From positions 1 through 64,000 of the forward strand of contig LIUM01000040.1 of NCBI GenBank assembly GCA_001462345.1: DNA of 64,000 nt, given 5' to 3'. Under the pieces are notes generated by a model that made no database searches, was not told the DNA's origin, and was given only the letters and a program-made list of their open reading frames with translations. How positions within the stretch are numbered: position 1 is the first letter of the stretch; every line of letters starts with the position of its first letter. Origin of the DNA: Fibrobacteria bacterium AD312. Lineage in GTDB: Bacteria; Fibrobacterota; Fibrobacteria; Fibrobacterales; Fibrobacteraceae. This document shows positions 34,281 to 42,601 of this stretch, piece after piece. The position numbers and the translations under genes are program-made.

Positions 34281-35177
34281 TTATGTATTAGAAACCGCCA
34301 TAGAGGCGTTTGCCCCGTCAGCGACAGCCGTAGTCAATTGGCGCATATTTTTCTTTCTACAATCTCCGGCCACATAAATACTAGGCACAGGGGTTTTGCA
34401 ATCTTCACCTATATCAAAAAAGCCTTCAGAATCTATAGGAACTAACCCCGAAAAAGGATTTGTTTGGGGCAGATGACCTATAGCCACAAAGAGCCCGTCT
34501 ACAGATAATGAAGAGGTGGAATTCGTCTTCGTGTTCAATAGTTTTAACCCTGAAAGTTTTTGATCTCCTTGAAGTTCTTGAACAATCGTATCCTTAATCC
34601 AAAAGATATTGCTTCTCGATTCTGCTTGATTCATTAAGCTTAAATCAGCTCTAAAGGAATCTCTTCGGTGTATAACCGTGACGCTTTCGCAGTACGTAGA
34701 TAAGTAGAGTGCTTCGGTAATCGCTGTGTTTCCACCACCGATGACAGCAACGCGTTTGTTTTTGAAGAAAGCCCCATCGCAAAGGGCACAATAAGAGACG
34801 CCGTGCCCAGTGAGTAACTCTTCTTTATCTAAACCTAAAGTGCGATGCTTTGCTCCAGTCGCAATAATTACCGCTTTAGCTTCATATTTTTGATTAGAGG
34901 TAAAGACATGGTGAACGGATTCTTGGGGTTCTATTTTAATGACCTCATCAATCTCTAATTCAACACCGAGTTCTGTCACTTGAGAAAATAAATGATCGGC
35001 AAATTCAATACCGCTCATACGAGGTACTCCAGGATAATTTTCTATCAATGGAGAAGAAGCGATTTGACCACCAATACTTTCTTTTTCAAAAATAAGGACA
35101 GACTTACCTGCACGTGCGGCATAGAGAGCGGCTGTTAACCCGGCACAGCCAGCTCCGATGATGATGAGGTCCTTCAT
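34281..35177 (-). CDS. trxB: Thioredoxin reductase
   Basis: 298 residues. FAD motif IIGAGCAGLTAALYA at the N-terminus; redox pair Cys130-Cys133 in SYCALCDGAFF (the usual motif is CATC, here CALC); NADPH motif VIGGGNTAITEA; C-terminal VAGDCR and QLTTAVADGA. It passes electrons from NADPH to a redoxin. The gene begins 3 bases after nrdD, so it is the last gene of nrdG-nrdD-trxB, and its likely partner is the redoxin domain at the end of NrdD. Confidence 0.95.
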   Translation of the reverse strand: MKDLIIIGAGCAGLTAALYAARAGKSVLIFEKESIGGQIASSPLIENYPGVPRMSGIEFADHLFSQVTELGVELEIDEVIKIEPQESVHHVFTSNQKYEAKAVIIATGAKHRTLGLDKEELLTGHGVSYCALCDGAFFKNKRVAVIGGGNTAITEALYLSTYCESVTVIHRRDSFRADLSLMNQAESRSNIFWIKDTIVQELQGDQKLSGLKLLNTKTNSTSSLSVDGLFVAIGHLPQTNPFSGLVPIDSEGFFDIGEDCKTPVPSIYVAGDCRKKNMRQLTTAVADGANASMAVSNT

Positions 35178-35180
35178 AAG

Positions 35181-37568
35181 TTATCCTTTCACGTATTTCT
35201 TGATATTAGAAACGTTGGCAAAGGATTGTACGTTTCCAGAATTTACAACGACTAGTGTAGGGGCTTGTTGTATTTTGAATTGATTGGTCAAATCAAGATT
35301 CTCTTCAGCATCTACAATTTCGTATTTCAAATCACTGGAGTCTAAAATCATCTTAGCCATTTTGCAATTCGGGCAAGTTTTGCTTGTGAATAAAAAGATT
35401 TTATTATCTAAGGTAGAGGCGACTCCATTGAGATCTTTCACTTCTACTTGGCAAGGCTCTACAGTTTGAGAAGAGGCTCCTTTTGCCTTAAGAACTGAGT
35501 TGTCGATATCATAAAGTTTTCTTTCCTTAAACTCTTGTGCCTTACCATCATTCCAGTTTTGAACAGGTCTGTAGTAACCAGTAATACGGCTGTAATTTTC
35601 TGTAACACCACCGCAGATAGGGCAAGAATGTTGCTCTCCTGGAAGATAACCGTGGTCTTTACAAATCGAATACGTTGGAGATAACGTGTAGTAAGGAAGT
35701 TTGTAGTTTTCAGCAATCTTTTTTACCAAACTTGCTGCCGCTTTCCAGTTAGGCATTTTTTCTCCAAGGAACGCATGGAATACAGTCCCTGAAGTATAAA
35801 GCGTTTGGAGCTTATCTTGAATATCAAGAGCATCAAAAATATCAGAAGTAAAGCTTACTGGTAAATGAGAACTATTGGTATAGTAAGGAACTTCATCATT
35901 CTTAGAAGCAGTGATGATTTCAGGGTAATGCTTTTTATCATGCTTGGCTAGGCGATAGGTAGTAGACTCTGCAGGAGTCGCTTCCAAGTTGTAAAGATCG
36001 CCATATTTTTCTTGATAATCAGCAAGACGTTCTCTCATGTGATTCAACACTTTTTTAGCAAATTCTTGAGTTTCGCTATGAGTCAAATCTTTTTTAAGCC
36101 ACTTGGCATTTAATCCCACTTCGTTCATGCCTATTAAACCAATAGTAGAGAAGTGATTCTGGAAAGAACCAAGATAGCGTTTGGTATAAGGGTAAAGCCC
36201 TTCCTCTAAAAGCTTTGTGATGACATTACGCTTGATTTTTAAGGATCTTGCAGAAACATCCATCATCTTATTTAAGTGCTTAAAGAAGTCTTGCTCGTCT
36301 GCAGCAAGGAATGCGATTCTAGGTAAGTTAATCGTGACAACACCAACAGAACCTGTGCTTTCACCGCTTCCAAAGAAGCCACCAGACTTTTTACGAAGCT
36401 CTCTTAAGTCAAGTCTTAAGCGACAGCACATACTACGCACATCGCTAGGTTCCATATCGCTATTGATATAGTTAGAAAAATAAGGAGTCCCATATTTAGA
36501 GGTCATTTCAAATAACAATTGGTTATTTATAGTTTCTGACCAATCAAAATTATTGGTGATAGAATAAGTTGGGATAGGGTATTGGAATCCACGGCCATTG
36601 GCATCTCCTTCAATCATCACTTCAATAAAAGCGCGGTTGACCATATCCATTTCTTTTTTACAATCTTTATATTTGAAATCCATTTCCTTGCCGCCGACAA
36701 TTGCATTTAATTCAGCAAGATCATTTGGCACGGTCCAATCTAGAGTGATATTAGAGAACGGTGCTTGTGTTCCCCAACGGCTAGGTGTATTCACGCCATA
36801 AATAAAGGATTCAATGCATTTCTTCACTTGTTCATAAGGAAGATTGTCAGCTTTTACAAACGCAGATAAATAAGTATCAAAAGAAGAAAATGCTTGAGCA
36901 CCAGCCCATTCATTTTGCATAATACCTAAAAAGTTCACCATCTGATTACAAAGAGTAGCTAGATGCTTTGCTGGAGCAGAAGTGATTTTCCCTGGAATGC
37001 CACCAAGACCTTCTTGAATCAATTGTTTTAGAGACCAGCCAGCGCAATAACCAGTTAACATCGAAAGATCATGAATATGAATGTCTGCTTGGCGATGGGC
37101 TTTTGCAATTTCTTCATCATAAAGTTCCGTAAGCCAGTAGTTTGCAGTGATAGCACCTGAGTTATTTAAAATTAAACCACCCACAGAATAAGTCACGGTG
37201 GAATTTTCTTTGACGCGCCAATCATTAATTTTTACATAGCTATCTACTAGTTCCTTATAATCAAGAACAGCGGATTTCATATAGCGGATTTTTTCGCGTT
37301 GTTTACGATATAAAATGTAAGCCTTGGCCACTTCTTCGTAACCAGCACGTTGTAATACACTTTCCACACTATCTTGAATTTCTTCAACAGTAATTTTTCC
37401 GTCTTTTACTTTAGGGGCATAGTCGGCAGTGACTTTTAACGCAAGCAAGTCAATGATATCGTTATTAAAATCAATGTTTAAAGCTTCAAAAGCTTTAATA
37501 ATAGCATCGCTGATTTTTGAAATGTTAAAATCAACTGTTTTGCTGTCTCTTTTTACTACTTGATACAT
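35181..37568 (-). CDS. nrdD: Anaerobic (class III) ribonucleoside-triphosphate reductase with fused redoxin domain
   Basis: 795 residues. ATP-cone at about 1-90 (VVKRDSKTVDFNISKISDAI). The ten-stranded catalytic barrel carries DIHIHDLSMLTGYCAGWSL and the glycyl-radical enzyme core. The zinc-binding cysteines are in SICKDHGY and CPICGG, and the radical glycine is probably Gly664 in RITGYYRP. After KERKLYD comes a linker and at about 718-795 a glutaredoxin/NrdH-like domain with Cys732 and Cys735 (TCPNC) and the APTLVV cis-proline motif. It reduces ribonucleotides without oxygen. The fused redoxin plus adjacent trxB suggest electrons come from NADPH rather than formate, as described for the NrdD2 subclass; this is inference. 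Confidence 0.95.
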   Translation of the reverse strand: MYQVVKRDSKTVDFNISKISDAIIKAFEALNIDFNNDIIDLLALKVTADYAPKVKDGKITVEEIQDSVESVLQRAGYEEVAKAYILYRKQREKIRYMKSAVLDYKELVDSYVKINDWRVKENSTVTYSVGGLILNNSGAITANYWLTELYDEEIAKAHRQADIHIHDLSMLTGYCAGWSLKQLIQEGLGGIPGKITSAPAKHLATLCNQMVNFLGIMQNEWAGAQAFSSFDTYLSAFVKADNLPYEQVKKCIESFIYGVNTPSRWGTQAPFSNITLDWTVPNDLAELNAIVGGKEMDFKYKDCKKEMDMVNRAFIEVMIEGDANGRGFQYPIPTYSITNNFDWSETINNQLLFEMTSKYGTPYFSNYINSDMEPSDVRSMCCRLRLDLRELRKKSGGFFGSGESTGSVGVVTINLPRIAFLAADEQDFFKHLNKMMDVSARSLKIKRNVITKLLEEGLYPYTKRYLGSFQNHFSTIGLIGMNEVGLNAKWLKKDLTHSETQEFAKKVLNHMRERLADYQEKYGDLYNLEATPAESTTYRLAKHDKKHYPEIITASKNDEVPYYTNSSHLPVSFTSDIFDALDIQDKLQTLYTSGTVFHAFLGEKMPNWKAAASLVKKIAENYKLPYYTLSPTYSICKDHGYLPGEQHSCPICGGVTENYSRITGYYRPVQNWNDGKAQEFKERKLYDIDNSVLKAKGASSQTVEPCQVEVKDLNGVASTLDNKIFLFTSKTCPNCKMAKMILDSSDLKYEIVDAEENLDLTNQFKIQQAPTLVVVNSGNVQSFANVSNIKKYVKG

Positions 37569-37601
37569 ATACTCTTCTCCATGTATGTCTTAAATTTTGT
37601 T

Positions 37602-38294
37602 TTAGTTCCTGCAAAAAGTATTAGGAACATATTGCCTAGCTATTTTCTGATAATGAATCAATTTTTCAGCGTTTGGAGAATGAAGACCGTTTTGAATTAC
37701 GTCTCCGGAATCTACGAATTGCTGAAGATAATAAGTGCTGTCCCCTTGAATCCATTGTGCCATGGCTTCGATATCGCTTTCGAAATGAAAATCCTCGACT
37801 ATAGTCGTTCTAAATTCATAAGGGACAGCTTTTGAAAGTAAAAACGAAATACTTTCATTTATTTTATCGATATTAAAATTCGATAATCCTGCGGTGGAGG
37901 CATACTTTGCTGGGCTATTCTTGAGATCCATCGCAACATAGTCAACTAATCTTTGATTGACTAACTGTTTTAATTGAGTCGGAATAAATCCATTAGTATC
38001 CAATTTTATTAAAAAGCCTAGCTCTTTTATTTTCTTAATAAAAGGGGCAAGATCTTTCTGAAGTAAAGGCTCTCCACCAGAAATACAAACGGCTTCCAGT
38101 TTATTCTTTCTAGAATCTAAAAACTCAAAAAAAGAATCTTCAGTTATTGAACTTGGGATTATTTTTTCAGGGAGTACTAATGAGGCGTTATGGCAAAAGG
38201 GACAACGAAAATTACAACCAGAAGTAAACACAGTGCAGGCAATGTGCTTAGGATAATCTAGAAGTGATACGCGTTGAAGACCTTGAATTTGCAT
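37602..38294 (-). CDS. nrdG: Anaerobic ribonucleotide reductase activating enzyme (radical SAM)
   Basis: 230 residues. Cluster motif C27-x3-C31-x2-C34 (GCNFRCPFC) near the N-terminus, then CISGGEPLLQ, LDTNGF and YVAMDLKNSP, all as in the longer NrdG2-type activases (TIGR02495). It cleaves S-adenosylmethionine to make the glycyl radical on NrdD. It is the first gene of the operon; nrdD follows after 33 bases. Strong regulatory palindromes lie upstream. Confidence 0.93.
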   Translation of the reverse strand: MQIQGLQRVSLLDYPKHIACTVFTSGCNFRCPFCHNASLVLPEKIIPSSITEDSFFEFLDSRKNKLEAVCISGGEPLLQKDLAPFIKKIKELGFLIKLDTNGFIPTQLKQLVNQRLVDYVAMDLKNSPAKYASTAGLSNFNIDKINESISFLLSKAVPYEFRTTIVEDFHFESDIEAMAQWIQGDSTYYLQQFVDSGDVIQNGLHSPNAEKLIHYQKIARQYVPNTFCRN

Positions 38295-38320
38295 TTTTAT
38301 TACATCCGAACCATTTGTAA

Positions 38321-38414
38321 GTTATTTGTTATAAATAACTAAATGTAGTGGTTTGTGCAATGGGTGTACACTAAATATTGTGTGGTGCACAAATGTATTG
38401 TGATTAAAATCACA
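38321..38414 (-). promoter_or_regulatory. Regulatory region of the nrd operon: NrdR-box-like, related palindrome, CRP/FNR-type site
   Basis: ACACTAAATATTGTGT at 38368-38383 fits the NrdR-box consensus acaCwAtATaTwGtgt at nearly every position. A related palindrome with CACAA/TTGTG arms is at 38388-38402. TGTGATTAAAATCACA at 38399-38414 is a perfect TGTGA-N6-TCACA site of the CRP/FNR superfamily. Another inverted repeat (GTTATTT/AAATAAC) is at 38321-38339. All lie 27-120 bases before nrdG. Confidence 0.65.
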
Positions 38415-38444
38415 TCAAGCTGTTGTTGAAATTGTGTTTTTTAT

Positions 38445-38478
38445 AAAAAAAAGCCAAGAATACTAATTCTCAGCTTTT
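38445..38478 (-). terminator. Terminator of the cdf-blc-prx operon
   Basis: AAAAGCTGAGAAT pairs with ATTCTTGGCTTTT on the minus strand, followed by a T-tract (A-tract 38445-38452 on the plus strand). Confidence 0.7.
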
Positions 38479-38497
38479 GTAAAGATCAATTTACTTC

Positions 38498-39211
38498 TTA
38501 CTTTTTTGTGATTTTATCAAAAATAGTCTTACTATCGAGCTTTTTAGTGCAGAAGAACCAGTCGTGGCAATAAACGTCATTATCTTTGCTTTCCATACGT
38601 TCTTTTGCTACGCCACAAGAACCGGCAGTGGGAACGATAACATCATCACCAGGGTGCCAATCTGCAGGGGTTGCTATGTTGAAAGCGTCAGCTGTTTGTA
38701 GCGCAATTACAATACGAAATAATTCGTCAAAGTTGCGACCAAGGCTTAATGGATAATAAAGTACAGTACGTACGATGCCTTGTGGATCAATAACAAAAAC
38801 AGCTCGAACGGTCTTAGTATTGCTTTCACCTGGTTGGATCATACCATATTGATTCGCTATTTCCATGGTAATGTCTTCAATTAAAGGAAATTGAACTTCG
38901 ACATTTTTCATGCCTTTGTAGTCAATTTTTTCCTTAATTGTACGTAGCCAAGCGATATGGCTATAAAGGCCATCCACAGAAAGACCAACGAGTTTACAAT
39001 TATACTTTTCGAATTCATCTGCTAGTGTGGCAAAAGTCATAAATTCAGATGTACATACTGGAGTAAAGTCAGCCGGATGACTAAATAAAATAACCCAACT
39101 TCCTTCATATTGCTCTGGAAACTGGATTTCTCCTTGAGTGGTGACAGCCTTGAAAGACGGGGCTTTTTCTCCTATTCTAGGAATGCTCTTGATTTCTTTT
39201 TTTTCTTCCAT
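38498..39211 (-). CDS. Peroxiredoxin (Prx6/1-Cys-like)
   Basis: 237 residues. Peroxidatic Cys53 in the PADFTPVC motif; the long C-terminal part with DWHPGDDVIVP is typical of the Prx6 branch. Reduces hydrogen peroxide and organic peroxides. Extra cysteines near the end (GSCG and YCHDWFFC) could act as resolving cysteines, as in archaeal members. It is the last gene of a minus-strand group behind the lipocalin gene (31-base gap) and the CDF gene; AGGAGG is visible before its ATG. Confidence 0.93.
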   Translation of the reverse strand: MEEKKEIKSIPRIGEKAPSFKAVTTQGEIQFPEQYEGSWVILFSHPADFTPVCTSEFMTFATLADEFEKYNCKLVGLSVDGLYSHIAWLRTIKEKIDYKGMKNVEVQFPLIEDITMEIANQYGMIQPGESNTKTVRAVFVIDPQGIVRTVLYYPLSLGRNFDELFRIVIALQTADAFNIATPADWHPGDDVIVPTAGSCGVAKERMESKDNDVYCHDWFFCTKKLDSKTIFDKITKK

Positions 39212-39242
39212 TGTTCCTCCTGGATTTGTATTTGGATTTTTT

Positions 39243-39770
39243 TTATGGGTTGTGTTCCACCCAGATAAGATCGTTTACATTATACCCTAAATCAGACGCT
39301 ATTTTTAAGTAGCTCTGTTTGATTTCTTCAGGAATTGTTTTTTCTCGAGAAAGAATCCATAGGTAATCTAGATTTTTACCACAGATGAGGGCGTATTTAT
39401 AATCTTCATCTAAGGCGATGACATTGTAACTAGCATAGAATGGTCCAAAGAAGGAGACTTTGAGCTTTGCAATGGTTGGATCATCTCTAAACTTCGCTTT
39501 TCCAATGGCTTCTTTCCACTCTTTTGTTTTATAATTAAAACCTCGGTTCTGAACACGAATAGAACCATCTTCATTTACAGAATAGTTTGCCGTCGTGTTA
39601 TTTAAATCTTTTTCAAACTTAAAATCTAAGCGTGCTATTTCGTACCATTTTCCAAGATACTTCTCTTTTTGAAAAGAAGTAATTGGTTTTGCTCCCTCTG
39701 GCATCACAGCGCAGGCGTTCAATAATAGAGCAGATACGCAAGCAATCAATGTGGTTATGGACTTTTTCAT
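39243..39770 (-). CDS. blc: Outer-membrane lipocalin (Blc-like)
   Basis: 175 residues. Lipoprotein signal with LLLNAC (Cys20). The lipocalin signature KYLGKWYEIARLDFKFEKDL, the middle VNEDGSIRVQNRGFN and the closing YLWILSRE strands are those of bacterial lipocalin Blc, an eight-stranded barrel that binds fatty acids or lysophospholipids at the outer membrane. Its start overlaps the CDF gene stop by 4 bases, so the two are translationally coupled. Confidence 0.92.
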   Translation of the reverse strand: MKKSITTLIACVSALLLNACAVMPEGAKPITSFQKEKYLGKWYEIARLDFKFEKDLNNTTANYSVNEDGSIRVQNRGFNYKTKEWKEAIGKAKFRDDPTIAKLKVSFFGPFYASYNVIALDEDYKYALICGKNLDYLWILSREKTIPEEIKQSYLKIASDLGYNVNDLIWVEHNP

Positions 39771-40681
39771 TTTTTCGCCTTTTTATTTATAGAAGGATCA
39801 TATGGTTCCGTGTGAATGTTGATGAGAGTCTTTTTCCCATATTTACAGCGAAGCCGATTTTCTACTTCTGTGGCGACATCATGAGAGGCAACAAAAGTAA
39901 TGGATGGGTCTAATTTTATATGAATATCAATGGCGTATATATTACCAATTTTTCTAGTTCTTAAACGATGAGTATCTTTAATTTCTGGAGATTGATAAAT
40001 TAAGTCTAGGATTTCTTTTTCTACATCTTTGGGAAGTGCTTTTTCTAGGAGTTCATTCACACTTGGTAATCCAAGTTGAACAGCCACTCTGAGAATAAAT
40101 ACACTCACGATGACAGCGGCAATAGGGTCTAATACAGCCCACTTGCCTCCAAGTATAATAGCTCCAGAGATACCAATCAAAGTGCCTATACTAGAGAGTG
40201 CATCGGAACGATGATGCCAAGCGTTTGCAATGACAGCCGTATTGTTTATATTTTTACCGACTTTAACGGTATAACGATAAAGAATTTCTTTAGATACAAT
40301 GGAAACAATGGCTGCTATTAAGGCAATCCATCCAGGGGTTAAAGGAGGAGTTCCTTCAGAAGCCAGTTTGATTTTTTCAATTCCATTCCACATCATGCCA
40401 AGGCCAACAAGAAAAAGAACGCCACTTATAAGAAGCGTTGCAAAAGTTTCAAATTTCCCGTGGCCATAAGGATGTTCTTCATCGCAGTCTTTGCCAGAAA
40501 AACGGATGAAAAAAAGAACAATAAGATCAGTGATGAAATCAGAAAGAGAATGAACGGCGTCGGCAACCATGGCCGCACTATTTCCAAAAATACCAGCAAA
40601 GAATTTAGCTGCTGTTAGGGCTGCATTGATTATAAAACCGATGACTGTAATCCGCTCGGCTTTTTTAGTCCGTTCGTTCAT
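39767..40681 (-). CDS. Cation diffusion facilitator (metal efflux)
   Basis: 304 residues from ATG 40681; a TTG five codons upstream is possible. Six membrane helices followed by a cytoplasmic domain. Metal-site motifs are ADAVHSLSDFITD in helix 2 and WHHRSDALSSIG in helix 5, and the histidine loop reads DEEHPYGHGKFET. The C-terminal domain (LRTRKIGNIYAIDIHIKLDP) is the usual ferredoxin-like dimer domain. CDF proteins export Zn, Fe, Mn or Co in exchange for protons; the metal is not clear. It is the first gene of the cdf-blc-prx group and diverges from the ClC gene. Confidence 0.92.
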   Translation of the reverse strand: MNERTKKAERITVIGFIINAALTAAKFFAGIFGNSAAMVADAVHSLSDFITDLIVLFFIRFSGKDCDEEHPYGHGKFETFATLLISGVLFLVGLGMMWNGIEKIKLASEGTPPLTPGWIALIAAIVSIVSKEILYRYTVKVGKNINNTAVIANAWHHRSDALSSIGTLIGISGAIILGGKWAVLDPIAAVIVSVFILRVAVQLGLPSVNELLEKALPKDVEKEILDLIYQSPEIKDTHRLRTRKIGNIYAIDIHIKLDPSITFVASHDVATEVENRLRCKYGKKTLINIHTEPYDPSINKKAKK

Positions 40682-40856
40682 AAAGAAGTCTCTCAATAAT
40701 TGTTTTTGAAAAAAATAAATACATGTTTTCTATGTATTTACTTTGACTCTCCCAAATAGTTACTTAAATATAATCTTTTTCAATTCAAGAAAACAAGGAT
40801 GTTCCTTTTTACTTTTTGTGGGTAGACCTATGATCAGTTTTTACTAGCTTTTGTTT

Positions 40857-42596
40857 ATGCGAATAAATGTACAGAGGTATTTCGCCCGATTATTTGTGGT
40901 GAATGGCTATATACCTAAAATAATGCTTGCGGCGCTAATTGGATTTGTGACCGGTCTTGTGGCGATTGCTTTTCACGAAATACTTTTATGGGTAATTCAC
41001 TGGGTGCGAATACCATGGACAGGGGACTCTCCTTTGCCTTTTTGGTCTTTTGTCCTTGTACCTCCTTTGGGAGGGTTAATTTGCGGTCTTGTGATTTATG
41101 TTTTGACAAAAACGCCAGAGGCAGCAGGGCAAGGAACAGACAACATGATCTATTCCTTTCATCATCAAGGAGGGAAGATTCGTAAGCGAGTTGCTCCTGT
41201 CAAATTTATTTCAAGTATTATCACTCTTGGTTCGGGAGGGAGTGCTGGTTATGAAGGGCCTATTTCTCAAATAGGAAGTGGAATTGCTTCTGTCATTAGT
41301 TCTCTTTTTAAAATGCCTCGTTCATTACGAGGACAATTTACTCTTGCAGGGACTGCTGCTGGCTTAGGCGCTATATTTAAGGCTCCTTTAGCAGGGGCAT
41401 TAACCTCTGTTGAAGTTTTATATAAAGAAGATTTTGAGTCGAGTGCTTTTGCCACTTCCATTGTCGCTGCAGTTGTTTCTTTTACGGTCTATACCGCTTG
41501 GATTGGTCTTGAGCCTACATTTCCTGGAATGCCCAACTTTTCTTTTATCAATGGAAGAGAACTGTTTTTCTGTGCCTTACTGGGAGTTTTTTGTGTTCCT
41601 TTTTCTTTTTTATATGTATGGGCTTATAATGAAGCCGAAAAAAGATTTGCACGCTTAGAAATTCCAATATTTTTTAAACCTGCTATTGGTGGGCTCTTTG
41701 TAGGGCTTTTATTTTTAGCTTACCCAGAAATTACAGGGGGTGGGTTTGGTTTTATTAGTGAAATGATCTTGAATCAGAAAACGGTTGCAGGGTTTGGAAT
41801 CTTGATTTTAATAGCAGTGGCTATTGCTAAAATCATAGGGACAGCCTTTACTGTAGGCAGCGGTGGATCTGGAGGTGTATTTGGTCCAGCTCTTTTTATT
41901 GGTGCTGTACTAGGTGCTGCCTTTGCAGGTCTTGTGGAATGGTTTCTCCCTGGAACGCTTCGTGAACCAGAAGCCATGATTTTGATTGGGATGGGGGCTT
42001 TTTTTGCGGGCTCTTCCAAGGCTTCTATTGCAGGCGTGGTAATGGTTTGTGAAATGACAGGTAGTTATAGTTTGCTTCCTGGACTCTTAATTGCTTCTGT
42101 GATGCATATCGCTTTATCTCGTCATTGGACTATTTATAAGAGTCAGGTGAAGAATAAATTTGCTTCTTCTGTTCATCGAGCTGAAATGGATCCTGATGTC
42201 CTTCGTGTAATTACCGTTGGTGAAGTGATGCAGAAAACAAAACCGCAAATGCTAGAAGCAAATGAGGGCTTAGAAAAAGTCAAATTATTAATGGATTCCA
42301 AGCACGCTTTTCCTGTTTTGGATCAAGGCAGATACATTGGGGTATTAGATATGAATGCGGCTCGTTATCATATGATTAACACTCCTTCTTTTTCTAATAA
42401 TGTTCTCATTTCTGATTGCACCATTAAAGTCCCTTTACTAAACCAATCTTTAGATTTACACTCTGCAATGAGGCTTTTTTTAAGACTTGGAACGACAGAA
42501 TTTTATGTGAAAGATAAGATGGGGCAGATTATAGGATTACTTTCTTACGCTTCATTATTAAAAGCATACGATCAAGAGATTAGTCAAAAGAAATAG
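40857..42596 (+). CDS. ClC-type chloride channel/transporter with CBS domains
   Basis: 579 residues from ATG 40857 (TTG 40851 possible; no clear binding site). Membrane part with the family motifs: GSGGSAGYEGPISQIGSG containing the gating glutamate, and GSGGSGGVFGPALFIGA for the second anion-binding loop. The first loop reads GQGTD in place of the usual GSGIP. Two CBS repeats form the C-terminal 130 residues (VGEVMQKTKPQMLEANEGLEKVK, VLDQGRYIGVLD), which in this family bind nucleotides. Moves chloride, possibly against protons. Converges on the antiporter gene with a gap of 5 bases. Confidence 0.92.
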   Translation: MRINVQRYFARLFVVNGYIPKIMLAALIGFVTGLVAIAFHEILLWVIHWVRIPWTGDSPLPFWSFVLVPPLGGLICGLVIYVLTKTPEAAGQGTDNMIYSFHHQGGKIRKRVAPVKFISSIITLGSGGSAGYEGPISQIGSGIASVISSLFKMPRSLRGQFTLAGTAAGLGAIFKAPLAGALTSVEVLYKEDFESSAFATSIVAAVVSFTVYTAWIGLEPTFPGMPNFSFINGRELFFCALLGVFCVPFSFLYVWAYNEAEKRFARLEIPIFFKPAIGGLFVGLLFLAYPEITGGGFGFISEMILNQKTVAGFGILILIAVAIAKIIGTAFTVGSGGSGGVFGPALFIGAVLGAAFAGLVEWFLPGTLREPEAMILIGMGAFFAGSSKASIAGVVMVCEMTGSYSLLPGLLIASVMHIALSRHWTIYKSQVKNKFASSVHRAEMDPDVLRVITVGEVMQKTKPQMLEANEGLEKVKLLMDSKHAFPVLDQGRYIGVLDMNAARYHMINTPSFSNNVLISDCTIKVPLLNQSLDLHSAMRLFLRLGTTEFYVKDKMGQIIGLLSYASLLKAYDQEISQKK

Positions 42597-42601
42597 AAAA
42601 A

